A DNA stretch of 64,000 bases from Acanthaster planci (lineage: Eukaryota > Echinodermata > Asteroidea > Valvatida > Acanthasteridae), in the NCBI RefSeq assembly GCF_001949145.1, contig NW_019091540.1, forward strand, positions 210,341 through 274,340, written 5' to 3'. Below the pieces are notes generated by a model, which was not told the DNA's origin, made no database searches, and saw only the letters and a list, made by a program, of their open reading frames with translations. Shown one piece after another: positions 27,401-40,928 of the stretch (its first letter is position 1; the number at the start of each line of letters is the position of its first letter). The translations under genes were made by a program, and so were the position numbers.

Positions 27401-29852
27401 GGAAAATGACATATCCTTGGAATAAATCTCTAGTAGAGGTGTACAGGACACTACAGCAGTGTAGGGCCTATGGTACACATGTACGGGTGTACATGCATAC
27501 ATGTAGTTTGTTTTGGCCTGAAGGCACCCCTAAAAAATACCCATTTCATGTGTTTTACATAAAACATGTTGATGGTAAACATTAGGATTTTGAATTTCTG
27601 AAAAATCCTAATATCAGTGAAAGTACATTTACATACGGTACATGTATGTAGAGAACATACACAGTGTAAATATAAGCAGCTGCCTGTCTCAAAAGGCTGT
27701 GCCCTTGAATGTACAATGTACGTGTACATGTACAAAGCACAACGAGCGCTTGGCCTACAGAATGCACAGCATACATGTACATGTACATGTACATCGACAG
27801 TGTCTTTTCCAAACAAAAGGATAAATGGGACATACATGAAATAAGAATGGCCGATGTGGTGTTCAAAAGTTCACAGGTAAATTCAAATTTTAAAAGTGTT
27901 TCATCACAAGTTTTAAGACTTTAAATATTCCTGGTAACCATCCATCTCCTACAGCTGATTATTCAGGACATCTGCTGTGACTAAATGGTAAGTTAAAGTT
28001 CATGTGTTGGCTGATGATCAGCTACAAAAACAGCTACCAACAATCTGAAGAAATCAGCTACTGCACAACACAAGAAATCAGCTACATATAAAGATCTCCA
28101 CTAGCATCAACACTAAGTTCAAGCATCACTAACCAGCGACCACCAACTCCTTACATGTACATGACAGCTTCATCTCCTGCCTCCTAGTCCAGGAGTTTCC
28201 TGAAGATGACCGGAGCATACTGATCAAAACATAATGTTTCCACTCACCTGTACTTTTCAAAACCACACATCTTCCTGTTCTCATTCCTCCATGCATGATA
28301 CAACTGCAACATTTACCGGTACGGTAGTTGATACCACTCTCATGCAAAGTTTCACGTCTTAATTTTTTACATAGTCTTTTCTTTTTACACTTTCAGTCAA
28401 AGGGTAAGAAATGTACATGTAAACTTTCATCCACGACTGTGAAGTGAGCAGAAAAACGTACCGGTACAGTAATGCTCATTATGTACCGGCATCGGTATGG
28501 TGCATGAATAGATGTACATGTATAAACATACATGTACATGTAGGTCAATACATAAATGTATATTGTACCTGTATGCTATCGCACAATGAGAAACTTACAA
28601 AGTAGTCATCTATAAAATCCAACAATGGTGAATTCAATACCAACATAAAGAAACAGTTTACTGGCTCCTGGTACAGTGTATTACAAACATGACAAAACAG
28701 GAAAATCTCTGTACCTGGTACATGTACATGGAAAGGACTAGAGAATAAAGTAATGACTGACACCTGCAAGCATACATGTACATGTACACAATATAGCTGT
28801 GCTAGTATGCATGGGTGTATATTTTATAGGATATGCTCACATACACCGGCACATGTATGGTACTTACCGTACATGTAAATGATGTCACCCCTTGCAGTAC
28901 ATGTACAGTATGCATGGACATGTATATAAATGTATGATGTACATGTCCATATACGGTATAGCATGTACATGTACATTCTACATGCACGTACATGGATTTC
29001 ACAGCCTGGAAAAACAGCCGACAACTTGTTTGCTTCATTGTGACGACAGACCATCAAACTACAGTCACAACGTCAACACATACATGTACATTTACATGTA
29101 CTTTTTTGGTGCTGGTATGTACTGATTTTCTAGTACGCTTGGTAAATTGCCAACAGGAAGCTGGTGCCACATGACCTACCGTATTTGCACATGATTTTTG
29201 CATACTGAACACTTGATAGATGGTTTATATGCACTCTTCAAAGAAAGTATACATACATGTATGTAGAATGTTTATGTACTCAAAAAGTCGCTTTTTAGTA
29301 AAGTGCGTGTGTGTGTACGAGTGCTGGTACATGCAATGACAAAGAATGCCAACAACCTTTCTGGTCATGCAGGTAGCGAACCGATCGAGTCCATTGACCC
29401 AGTCCTAGAGGGAGAAACCCAAGGGCGTAAACGAAAGGCAAGTGACCGGTCTCTCACACATTCACAGCAGGGTACCAGCTACAATCAAAAAAAGGGTTGT
29501 GCACAGTCCTTACATACCGGGTATATATGTGCAATAAACAGTGTCGTCTGCTGATGCGGTAACCGCTGTCTTCTCTCCCTGCGGCCAGAGTTCTGCCATG
29601 CGATCACGTCTCCGAACAAATCAAGAGAGCAGCTCAAGTCGAGCTGGTGTGTGATTACCCTGACAGGATTGATTACCACAAGGGGGGAAGGGAGGTGTTT
29701 TGCTCACAGAGCTGTGCAGAAAGTACAGTGACTTCATAATCCAAAAAAAGATAAAATTCTATGTGGTTCGCTTATGTACATGCATCTGTAAGTATTACCA
29801 GTGCACAAAACATGCTTACATGTACATGTACATGATGAACATGTACTGTTCC

Positions 29853-30306
29853 TAGGGCTGAGTCAATTCGAATAATTCACTATTCAAAAATTCGACCTTC
29901 AATTCGATCGAACATCCGGATATTCGGTCGCATTGACAAACCATTTACAAAATCACTGTAAGTTGCTTCTCACTTCTAGGACTATCTCCATATACATGTA
30001 AGATTAAGCAAGATTGAAGAGAAGAACAGTACACATGTACATGTACTTCTTGCCCTGTTGAAAGTTTCTATTCCTTTTAAATTTTTTAATGAATTTATTT
30101 TTTGAATCAAAGGATGCATTACATGTATTCTATTGCTTTTTATTTCAATCTGCTTGAAACTAACCTCCATTGTGCGATTTTTCTCATATAAACAAGAAAA
30201 TTCTTCCTTCCTTTTGATTAATTTTGCATTTGAATATTCAAATTTAGAAAATAGTATCCAAATATTTGATAATCGATCAAATAATCGGATATTCGGCACA
30301 GCCCTA
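29853..30306. mobile_element. TAGGGCTG inverted-repeat element, AT-rich (hAT-like MITE)
   Basis: The ends TAGGGCTG and CAGCCCTA are perfect 8-base inverted repeats. The similarity continues imperfectly inwards (GAGTCAATTCGAATA against GTGCCGAATATCCGA). The interior is AT-rich with many ATTCGA/TCGAAT words and has no coding sequence. The terminal words resemble hAT elements, but the flanks show no 8-base target duplication, so the superfamily is tentative. A related end is at 12231. Confidence 0.5.
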
Positions 30307-31099
30307 CCCATACATGTACCTGTTCCCAAGCCAAGCTAAGCTTGGAAATGCTATAAATAATGGCCATGTTGAAGTGTCACTAAAATTAATGGAAATCTAC
30401 GGCTTATTCCAGGTACACCTGTAGGCCCATGCTTGACGATGTAAATTGTGCATACCAGTAGATCCTTTCGGAGCTGTTACATGTACAGTGTATCACACTT
30501 ATAAATATCGGTACACATGTACCGTACATGAACAATGTATGAGTACAGACATGTGTCCTATACCAGGACTTTGTTCCAATTACATGTAAGCACATGTATG
30601 GTACCTGTACATGTACACGTATAATACCGTACATCTTTATGTCACTGTACCGTAGCTGAGCAATGGCATGGTTAATACATGTACCTGCATGTAAACAGGA
30701 ACACATGTACATGTATGTCGCAGTACTCATCAGCCAATAGTTTAGCCTTGCCGTGTGCAATATACATGTACATTTACTGCAAAGTGCAAGCAATAATATG
30801 ATCAAAAGAAAAAAAAATATTTAAGCCATAATACAGTAGCCTTTCGGTCCTCTTCCACTTTCAACCTACCGGTACAAGTACATGTACCTGTACGGTATAT
30901 TCTATAATTTTTCATACATGTACATCCTACATGTACCTACATGTATTAGAGTCATAAATTAGTGGTCAAACTTCCAGAATTTTGTGAGCAAAAAAGAAGT
31001 CCTGAAATTCCAACTCACCCTATTGGTAACTTATGGTTAATGAAACAAAAGGTTTACATTTACATGTACGTACATGTACATTTCCCGGTGCATGATATA

Positions 31100-31247
31100 C
31101 AGGGTTCCTGCACCTAAAGGACAATTACATTCCATGACTTTTCCATGACTATAGTCAGTTTTATGAAATTCCACGATTTTTCCAGGTCTGGAACACAAGA
31201 ACAAATTTCCACCATTTTTCATGACTTTCCAGGTCGTGGGAGCCCTG
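31100..31247. mobile_element. Small CAGGGTTCC inverted-repeat element (MITE)
   Basis: The 148-base element begins CAGGGTTCCTGCACCT, and its right end reads inward CAGGGCTCCCACGACCT. The interior repeats CCATGACTTTTCCATGAC/TTTTCCAGGTC words. GATATA flanks it on both sides (31094-31099 and 31248-31253), a possible target duplication. The ends resemble hAT-type non-autonomous elements. Confidence 0.5.
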
Positions 31248-31506
31248 GATATATACATGCACATACTGGTACATGTACTGTACCCTGTATATATCTCAAG
31301 TGGGTTAATTTTCAAAGGTTTGGCCCTTACATGCACATGTGCACCAACTTGTGGTACATGTACATGTACTTACACAGTATTCTCTATGTCTGAGGGTTGC
31401 AAAATGCAAAAAAATTTACATCCATGATGCAACTTTAGCCAATGGATGTCACTGACTACATGTACTTGTGGGAGCCGCTGCTACCAGCCAGCCACCTGAT
31501 CCCGAG

Positions 31507-31570
31507 GATTGAGTAGTTCAGATGTCTGTACTAGTGAGCACGAAGTTGTGGGTGTAAATCCCATCCAAGC
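31507..31570 (+). repeat. Possible tRNA-derived SINE head
   Basis: GATTGAGTAGTTCAGATG followed about 30 bases later by GTGGGTGTAAATCCC resembles degenerate polymerase III A and B boxes. There is no tail or target duplication to confirm it. Confidence 0.25.
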
Positions 31571-34252
31571 AAGCTTGTGATTTTTCTTGCAACTCTCGGA
31601 CCACACTGAGAATACAATGTCAACAAATGTACATTGGTGTGCGGGCAAAACGTACAACAAAAAATTAACATTCCCAACACAAAGCAAATTATTATCACTT
31701 AGTATTGATGATGCTGTAATGTGATGTACCGGAACATATTGGGAGTGATGGGCTTATCTGCATGGTCTGCACGATTGGTCCATCCTGTATGAAATTTCCA
31801 ACTTTACCGGTACCTCCCTTTTTTTAAACAATCTTCCGCAACTGTGAATGGGGAGATACCCGGTACAGCAACTGGCTAAAATGGCTGAATTGTCATGGAA
31901 CCAGATGGACTGATTGTGCAAGAAATGAGCCATCGTGCAAATCTCCCCTACGGTAGATACATAAAAAACTGGTACATGTACACCCATACCATACAATCTG
32001 TAACACAAATGCACCGGTACAGTACAAGTATGGTACTGATACCGGTACATGTACTAGTACTTTACTTGTTTACAGGTAATTCCAGAAATCAGGGGTCCAT
32101 TTTTTGTGTGTCCCTGTCACATCCGACATACAATATTGTAAGTTCAGAACACATTCTTTAATTTCCAAGGAGGACTTAAAGCAAATTACCTGTCAAACAA
32201 ATAGTAATTTGCAATCAAATCAGGTGATATTTCCATGTCAAATAAAAAAGGTCAAATGTAACAGGGACTTGAAAAATTCACACTTTTGGACCCTACTTTC
32301 TGGCATTAACCTTACACAAGTACATTTTTGCATTAAAATAACTTTTATTCAAATTCTTAAGTAATGAGGAAGAGCAAAAATTGGTTACATACATGACCAC
32401 GTACATGTACATTCAAAGGCTTGAGTGATTTCTGTGGACTGCTTCATGCAGCTGCAATTCAGGTTAAATATTGTTATTCACGACGTGAAGAGCTCTCAAC
32501 AGTACATTTCACCCCTCCATCAGCCTGTCCCATTGTGTGCTTTCAACATTTACCCATATTGACTTTCCCTCTCGGTTGGAAAATCAATTCTCTGTTATTT
32601 GTATCTAATGGTGTCATCCGTAGGCAAGTACAGCCAACCATGGGTTGCAAAGTCTGTTCATTTTTCAGGTCATTTTGCCGAGACCCAAGAGACTGAATGA
32701 TTCCCCCCCCCTTCCCTGAATGGGGTTCACCGATGCGCACTAAAGTTGTTATGACATACAGTGTACATGTATACCTCTCCACTTTTTAGTACAATGACCC
32801 GACACAAGATCAAAAAGGTAAGTGCAAGTTAGGGTGTCAAGTGCATTTCTTAAGTACATGTACATGTAGTCTGGATGAGTTAGGCATGCACGTGTACCGG
32901 TGCATGTACACACATCATATCAACAAGCTCTCAGTCAATCACCAGTTACATGTAGTTTCATGTAAGTATCTGGAAAGAGGGTAATGTACTCATTTTACAC
33001 AGGAATGTGAGTGGCCAGAGAAATTCAAAGCTGACAACTGCCACGTGTAGCAAAAAGCTGAGATGTCAAAAATTCAAATACATGTACTTTTGTACAGACC
33101 AAGTGTGCAAAAAGGCTGAAATTCAGGGACAACATCTGAACACAGAAAAGCTGAAATCAGCTACAAAGCTGAAATCTCACGCCCGTTTAGAGTAGATGTA
33201 CATGTACCGGCACGTCAAACTTGTGAGGGAAAAAAACGTGAAATGTGTATCATAAAAAAGGGTCCTTGTTGAAGGAGCATAATCAGTGTCAATGACTTCT
33301 CATGAAATGTAGTGTGAAATGAAACTGCACAATAGGCCCTACATGTACATTGTATGAGTACAGTACATGAATGTCATGTTAGAGGGTATGTCTTTCTTCC
33401 TCTGGGATACGCTCGAGTAAACTTTTTGTGAGTTCATTGGAACAATATTAAAATACCAAAAAACAGCCTATGAGATGACAGAAATGCATAACCTCTATAA
33501 TTGTAACCAGAGAGCTGTCATTCATCTTTTACGAAAACATTTGGAAAGAACAGGGGTAACACATGCACAATTCAGATTTCAAATGCAAAGGGCAGGTTCT
33601 TGGTTAAACTACATGTATGGTTAAAGAGCACCTGTAAGGAAAACATGTTTTCTCTGATTTTATCTGTTCAAATGAATATGGAAGCATCCAAATAGAACGC
33701 AGTGTCATTTGTCTTCAGAGCTCAACTATACCAAGCTAAAAAGGGCTTTTTTTCTGTTCATGTCAAGATGCAAATTCTGAATGTACATGTACATGTAGAT
33801 TATGTCATTGAGGAGAAAACAGAAAAGGAGGGGACCCTCGCCCTGTGTTCTTAGTGCTCTTTAAACAATTAGAGGAAAGTACACGTAAGTACTGTATGAA
33901 AATGTACATGTACTTCATCTTTTGCCTCAAGGCCAATTGCCATCCACTCCTAGCTAACCTTGCACATGTTAGTTTTAAAACCGGTAACAAGCACGCAAAG
34001 CCAATTATCAGTAACTACCGGTATTCCTCAAAATGACTTATGAACCACAGCCACTGTCTGACTGAGTACAAACCCAGACATACAAAGACATGCATACATG
34101 TACCGAGTTATGGGACAACTTATGTGTCGGAATATACATGTACATGTAGGCCTACGTAGACGTTATTGGGACCAAAAATGTTATGGGGACAAATTGTCCC
34201 CAAATGTACATGTACATGTAGTCCTGACTTTCCTCACAAAAGACACTGTCTC

Positions 34253-35714
34253 GGTAACCCTAACCCACCTCATTCCTCCAAAATCCTGGTGGTTTTGGAG
34301 GATTTTGGAGGATTCAGGATGAATGATTATTCAAATATTAGAGGATTTCGGAGGATTGAGGTGAATGGTGCTTGAAACATGATGGATTTCTGAGGATTTC
34401 GGATGAATAGTACGTTAAAGGCTAGAGGATTATGGAGGATTGAGGGTGAATGAAGTACTAAAAATCAGTCAAATACAGCCTGTTCCCACTTGATCCACCA
34501 ATTGCCGGATCTGATCAACCTTTTGCCAAATTGCCGGATCAGATCCCCCAATTGGTGGATCAGATCTGGCAATTGTGTGTAGTGGGAACGCTAACTGTTA
34601 TAAGGTGGATCAGGATCAGATCCACCTTTCTTGATCCTCTGGAGCAGGATACAGATCCCCCAATTGGTGGATCTGATCCTGCAATTGGCGGATCACGATC
34701 ACATGGGAACGCAAAAGGTGGATCTGATCCGGCAATTTGACCTGTCAACATCCGTCCGTGCACGAGTGGGGTGAAACTTTTGCATTCTGATGAACAAAGA
34801 AATACGTTTTTTGGCGTCTACCGGTAGCTCATGTGAAATTTTTAACGTGCACAGCATGCACAATAAACAACCGCTGAACTACGGGCTAGCAAAATGTGTC
34901 ACCACGCATGCGCAATGCATGCATGCCGCGATGTGTGCCTTGCCCTTTCACAATTTTTGTTGCGCATTCTTCTGTTTCTTAACCTTTTTCATTTGTGTAA
35001 TTTCACTTGCTTTCCATCAAAAACTGATTCCTTGTTAGCGTATAGCCCGCAGCGTGTGACAGAGTATCAAAAACGGAAGCAAAGTTTGAAGAGACAATGT
35101 ACTAGGCTGAACATTCGGTCCGATTCAAGGTCGTCATGCCAGTAGAACTCCGCACCCAAAACATCGCAGGGTCACAGGCATGCCGCCCCAGCACGCCACA
35201 GAGCACGCGCTCAGCAAGCTACATGTAGCACATGCGCAATACCGAACTCAGTGACCTTTCGGGCTCGACATTTCAGTCCAAAAAGGTGGATCAAGCACTA
35301 GTGGGAACGCGACTTGCGGTTTCATTGCAGTAAGATAACGATCACACCAAAATGCTGGATCAAGATGCACCTTTTCCCAATTCAAGTGGGAGAGCGCTGA
35401 TAGTGGTGCATATGGCTACACATTATACTGTTTACAATGTATTCCATTGTTCACTGATGCGGGTCTAATGTACACAATCCTCAACTGCAGATTCTGCTTC
35501 GTTTATTACAAAAGTAAAGCCAATCAGCCAACTCTGCAAAAAGCCAGTTTCAGCCCAGTAACCAACCTGATGTGCCCAACCCCCTGCCTCCCAAAAAACA
35601 AATAAACAAAGAGACAAAAAAAAACCAATGAAAAATAAAGTGGGGCCATGGAGGATTTTGGAGGATTGACGAGGATGTGCCCGAGTAAAAAGGCCCTGGA
35701 GGGTTAGGGTTAAC
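34253..35714. mobile_element. Nested inverted-repeat element with TAACCCTAACCC ends
   Basis: The left end GGTAACCCTAACCC with CCTCCAAAATCC is mirrored at the right by GGAGGATTTTGGAGGATT and GGGTTAGGGTTAAC (35701-35714). Between 34290 and 34440 the word GAGGATT recurs many times. The block encloses a second structure (34476-35399). No transposase-like frame is seen. A very short relative with the same ends and a GGAGGATTT core lies at 58175-58248. Confidence 0.5.
34476..35399. mobile_element. CAGC...CCCACTTGA inverted-repeat element with GGATC palindromes
   Basis: The left end CAGCCTGTTCCCACTTGA and the right end read inward CAGCGCTCTCCCACTTGA match at 14 of 18 bases. Inside, 34488-34735 is packed with palindromic words such as GGATCAGATCC, CAATTGGTGGATC and TTGCCGGATC. 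The word GTGGGAACGC recurs near 34577 and 35306, with ATGGGAACGC near 34704. The remainder (about 34800-35300) is comparatively CpG-rich. Subterminal repeats plus short ends suit a hAT-like non-autonomous element inserted in the larger element around it. Confidence 0.45.
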
Positions 35715-36661
35715 GCAGTGATAGCCTATGGATGTACATGTACGAGTATATTCATGAAGGCATGTGTACATGTCATCAGTAAATGTATATTGTAACTAGA
35801 ATACGTTGTAAATCAATATGTGCTGTATGGAAGTTGCCATGTACATGTATACACATACCCATCTGCAACAGATGTTTTCGCCTCCGCATTTCATATGTCT
35901 ATATCCCTATTTGTTTTACTGTACAGTATTTGGAGCAAGTCAGTTAGAACATCCAAAGGTGATACAAACACAGACACATGTATACATGTACATTGTATGT
36001 AGTACATGAACATGTTGAATACTTGCATATGTACATGTAGCATTTCATGTCTCCACCCAAAACAGCTCCACACACTTATCAGTTGGAAAGAAATGTACAT
36101 TACATACTCGCACACATGCACTAGTACTTTTCGTATACATGTACATGTATTTCACCAACCGGTACGTGTACTTCAAAAGGCACTTATGGTTTTGACCAGT
36201 GAGGGTCAAGTGATTTTACATTCGTGACAAAAATGTGAAGCTGTACAGACACAAGTCATGTAATTTTTTTCAGTGCTTGCCAATGGTATCATTTTTGGCA
36301 GAAAATTTTGATTTTCAGAAAAGGGAAGAGACATGTAAATGTAAATATGTGTTTACAGTAGCTAACTTTTGATACATGGTCAAACGCCACCAGTTTTGAT
36401 TTACACAAGTCATTTGAACAGCATTGTATGACACCGTTATTTATTACCTCAACCCCATCAGTCCAGGATGCACCCAACTTGAGTGGCTACATACATGTAC
36501 ATGTGCATGTACGTGTGTGTGTGTACAAAACAAGTTTATAAGGGATTAGCATGTTTTGACATCATCTGGGGATGTGTCAAGGAAAGCTGAGCTTGATGCT
36601 GTCACCCACCAGCCAGATACAGTACACGTATATACATGTGCAGTCATAACATGTTTACACG

Positions 36662-36684
36662 TTCCCTGGTACGAAGCGGTTAAA
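36662..36684 (-). repeat. piggyBac-like terminal fragment
   Basis: Read minus, TTAACCGCTTCGTACCAGGG matches the left end of the TTAA-flanked element at 11690. The partner end was not found, so this is probably a truncated copy. Confidence 0.4.
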
Positions 36685-39636
36685 AGCTGACGTCTACACA
36701 TTACGCACAAAATGTATAGTGCCTCATTTTATTCCATGTGGTGTACAACTGTTGGCCCTTATCTCATCAAAGACCAAAATTCATGCACACATAAATATTC
36801 AACATCAAGCACAGTACTTTCCCTACATGTATGTGAAAATACAAAATCTGAAAATAAACCAGGCTCAGCGACACGGGAACCCCAATTTGGCATCACCGCT
36901 TCATTCCTTACCCATTACCGGGGATAACACTACAAATGGTGCTGATGGTACAAAATGCTTCTGGTACCCCTTATTTAGATGTACATGTACATGTACATAA
37001 GGGGGACCATAGACATTATATGGCACCTTCTTGAATCCTCCAAAATCCGTTGATGTGTATGCCCAGGAAACCCCTGCAATGAGGATCTCAGGAAACACAA
37101 ACTTGTAGTGGTATAGTTACAGTTGTACACGTACAATGTATGGTACCGTCAGTACAGTACCCGTCTCTGTCCTTTCTGTAATTCCAACGTAAATTCTCCT
37201 TATCATCCCAATGAATTGTTAGGGTAGGCTAGCTTTTTGATCCACTCTGAACATGCCTAGTGTACATATACATGTACGGTACATGTACGTGTACGTGCAT
37301 GTGAATTCGTAAGAGTACCGGTAGAAGGCATCTACATGTACCAGTACGATACATGTACATACATATGCAGTTATACATGTACTGTACTTGTCAAAGCCTC
37401 CAGCTATACTTAGGTGAGCAAATTTGTGGGGGGAAAAAAAGGAGAGAAAAGCAGATTAAATATCAAAGTGCATTTCAGGTTTGTTTCTTTCATTTCCCAC
37501 AAATGCAGATATTTGTATGCATGGATTTGCAGCCTGGGATTTCTTTCTCAGCCGGTGTCTATTTTCCCTGAAGGCAATGTTCACCTTCCATTCATCCGTG
37601 AAAATGGCTTGCAATCAACGGGAAAATATAGCAGGGCCACTTTTGTACACTGCACTGTGTTACGGCCTTGACATTGCATTAAGTACAGGCCACTGCTTTG
37701 CACTTCAGTGCAATGTACATACAATGTACATGTACAAAGTGCAAACCTGGGGACAACTTTAACTCGTACTATTTATAGACAAGACTTTTTTCAACGTACT
37801 GGCAGAATTAATCAGATATCAGTATTTAATGAACCTTTCACATGATAACATGCACGTGCGTGAACTGTACAAGGTACATGTAGTTACGTACAGTACACAC
37901 ACATGTGATGTACATTTAGGCTTTACCAATAGCTTTCTGCATTGATATGAAATTTCAAAACTGAAGAACTGTAGCCATGCAGTAATGCAAAAATGTACAC
38001 GTGTAACAGTGCATGCACTGGTACCACACACATAAGTTACAACTACATGTATCAGTACAAGTGATTTCTGCACAATACATGTACACAGTTTGCTCCACCT
38101 ACATGTACATTGACATGCACTGGTACACAAACATGTACATTTACAGGCAGGAACGGTATGCACATACATGTACGCACACAGAAGATGTACATGTACCGGT
38201 ATACTGTACACGTACATGTACATGTACTGTATGTACATGTACATGCATGTGGTGGTACTCTGTTCAAGTGAATAATTAATCAGGGTATGCCTTCAATTTA
38301 TTAAAAAAAAAAAAATGAAGTTTTTTGTTGTTTTGTTTTTACTTTTGTTTGTTAGTCTGTTTGGGACAATTAAGTGATGCATTTATGTACGTGTATGGTA
38401 TGCACCCGACAGGCCAGAAACAAATACATGTAAATGTACACAATATACATGTACACTGTTGTTTCAACATGTGTGGTGTTCACACAACGGAACAAGTGTA
38501 TGATACATGTACTTGTATAGGAAGGTGATGGCGGAGGCATGTCTTGCCATTTACCATATAACCACAACCTCAGTTAAAGTCAAAAGTCCAAGTACACACA
38601 GTGGTAATTTCTAGCCACTGAAAATTTACCTCTTTTTTGGGAATTAAACTGTACATACACACCATGTCCATAACTCTGAGCAAAAGACGATATCTCTCCA
38701 ACATGTACAGTATTGCCTTCCTAACGCCCTGCTGCATAAAATGAGTACATGAGTACTCAATCTTGAGTGTACTGCTCAGTATGTACATGTGCAGTACGTT
38801 CGTGTGACACCGTTTACAATGCACAGTATGGTATTTCTTGAACTGTAAACAGGTACGAATGGACCGGTACTGTACCTTAATAAGTAGAATTTCAGATTTC
38901 ACCTCCTTAACATGCTACACAGAGGTTACTCCTTTATTTTAATACAATGCCACTGTCGAAGTACCAAGCTGGCACGTTAAAATTTCAGATTAAGAAAACC
39001 ACATGCAACTTTGGCACGTTTCGGCAACAACAAATTTACTCCACATCTGCTCAAATGCACACACGAAGCAGCAACTCAAACAGCTACAGTATATGCCCAC
39101 AACCAAAATGAGGGCAAAGGCAGTGCATATGCATACATGTACATGTACCGCTACGTAACTATACGACTGCCAACATGGCATCTTTGTAGTAGTAGTTATA
39201 AAACAGTAAGATGTTAGCATGCTTACATGTACAACTGGTTGTAATTTGAACATGTGCAATGTACCTGCACATATGCAAGTACACTGTGCATGTTTTGACC
39301 TTATTAGCCGCATGAATCTGATACAGTACAATGTACATGTACAACCCAGGTTGTGAACAATGAACAGCTTCCTTGTTTTCTGTGCTGCATGAAGTTTCCT
39401 GTTCACTTCAGTGTTGTACACATGTACAAGTACAAAGCTGCACACTACAAGTACATGTAGCAATAGATTCACGAATCTACCAGTATATTGTGGTAACCGA
39501 GGCAACTTGTAAAACTTAGACCATGGTCTGAAACACAGTAGGCTCAAAAACCAGTAATGAACCAACAGTCAATCTACTGTACAAATGGGAACTGCACAGC
39601 AGTTGAAAAAGCTTTCAAAACTTACAACCCCTTAGA

Positions 39637-39832
39637 CAGTGGCGTAGCCAAGGGGAGCCTGGGGGGGCAGTTGGCCTCCCCCCCACTAAAAAAAACGGAT
39701 GACTGGATATTGAACAAGGATAACTTGTCCGGGGCCCAAAAACACACCACTGAAAGCTGGTGCCCCCCCCATAAGATGCTGATGACCCCTTTGTGCCCCC
39801 TCCTCAATGGTAAAATCCTAGCCAAGCCACTG
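39637..39832. mobile_element. hAT-like MITE with near-perfect 8-bp target duplication
   Basis: The ends are CAGTGGCGTAGCCAAGG and, reading inward from the right, CAGTGGCTTGGCTAGG. The flanks are CCCTTAGA (39629-39636) and CCCATAGA (39833-39840), seven of eight identical, which is the length made by hAT transposases. The 196-base interior is C/G-run rich and non-coding. Confidence 0.7.
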
Positions 39833-40813
39833 CCCATAGACTTCGAGACCAATTGCCTTAAACATGTGCTACAAATGAGTAGTGGAGTGCAGTTCATTTC
39901 CAGTGCATGCTGAAGTGCCTCTGTTATGGTACTTTGTAACACAGGCATGATGTACAGTGTACATGTACATGTGTAGTTTACAAGTACATGTATATGTAAC
40001 ATGTATGTATGTGCCATAAGGAACTAAATGGCAAAATTGTCAGAAGGATGCATAATACAAGTTAACATTCACCTTTACAATACACAATTTCTTAACAGGC
40101 TGAACCATGGACTTTTTCAATTTGTTTGGGGAATGAGGACTAGAAGGTGTTTGTCGTTGGTGTTTTTGTGCACCAAGGGATTCACTGATTCAAAAATCTC
40201 TTGACTTCAAAGGTGTTTTTTTCCGCCTTGCAGGAATTTAATTCACTGCACCTGTTCTCTTGATGTGTGACTACTACATGCAGGAGACAATGTCCCGGCC
40301 ACTACAAGTGCTTATCTCTACAGTGTAGTCCATTTCTACCAGTATCTGTTCTTTCAATATTGCCACCATACATGTGTACTACTGAGTAGTCAGTCTTTGA
40401 GAAAAAGTTGGATATGTACAGTACTGTGTATGCAACAGTCCAGTCTTTGCTACATGTATCTATCAAACTGAAATGACTTGCTACGTGTGTCTTACTGAAA
40501 TGACTTGGCTGGCCTCTCTGCTGCTAAGTTTTGCATAGAAGTCCCCTTTCCAAATTGAACTGTGGCCTCAAACTTATTTTGCCTTTCAGGAACCAGCTGC
40601 ACATTATCTTTCAATTGAATCAATTCCATGCAATCAGTTTTTCAGTGTAGTATCAGTAGTCCTAACCGGGGTGATTTGACTCTGAAAAACACAATCCGGT
40701 GATTTTGCAGTCAACATGTGTCTTTAGGTACCTTTGGCCATCGTAGCAGTCAGTGAGACATATGGGAAGCCAGCAATAGATACATGTACCGGTACGATAG
40801 GGCAGCATTAGGT

Positions 40814-40928
40814 ATTGACAGACATGGTGGAAGAAAATTGACAGACTGGAGGAAAATTGACGGACATGGTGGAGGAAAATTGACGGATATGGTGGAGGAA
40901 AATTGACAGACATGGAGGAGGAAAATTT
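40814..40928. repeat. 23-bp tandem repeat, about five copies
   Basis: The unit ATTGACGGACATGGTGGAGG plus AAA starts at 40814, 40837, 40856, 40879 and 40902. The third interval is 19 bases because of a 4-base deletion. The array is purine-rich on the plus strand. Confidence 0.85.

Noticed and set aside
38990-39565. 191-codon minus-strand ORF, the longest open frame in the gene-poor interval
   Set aside because: It crosses several ACATGT units, has no recognisable domain, and its Cys/Val/His-rich composition fits repeat-derived sequence.
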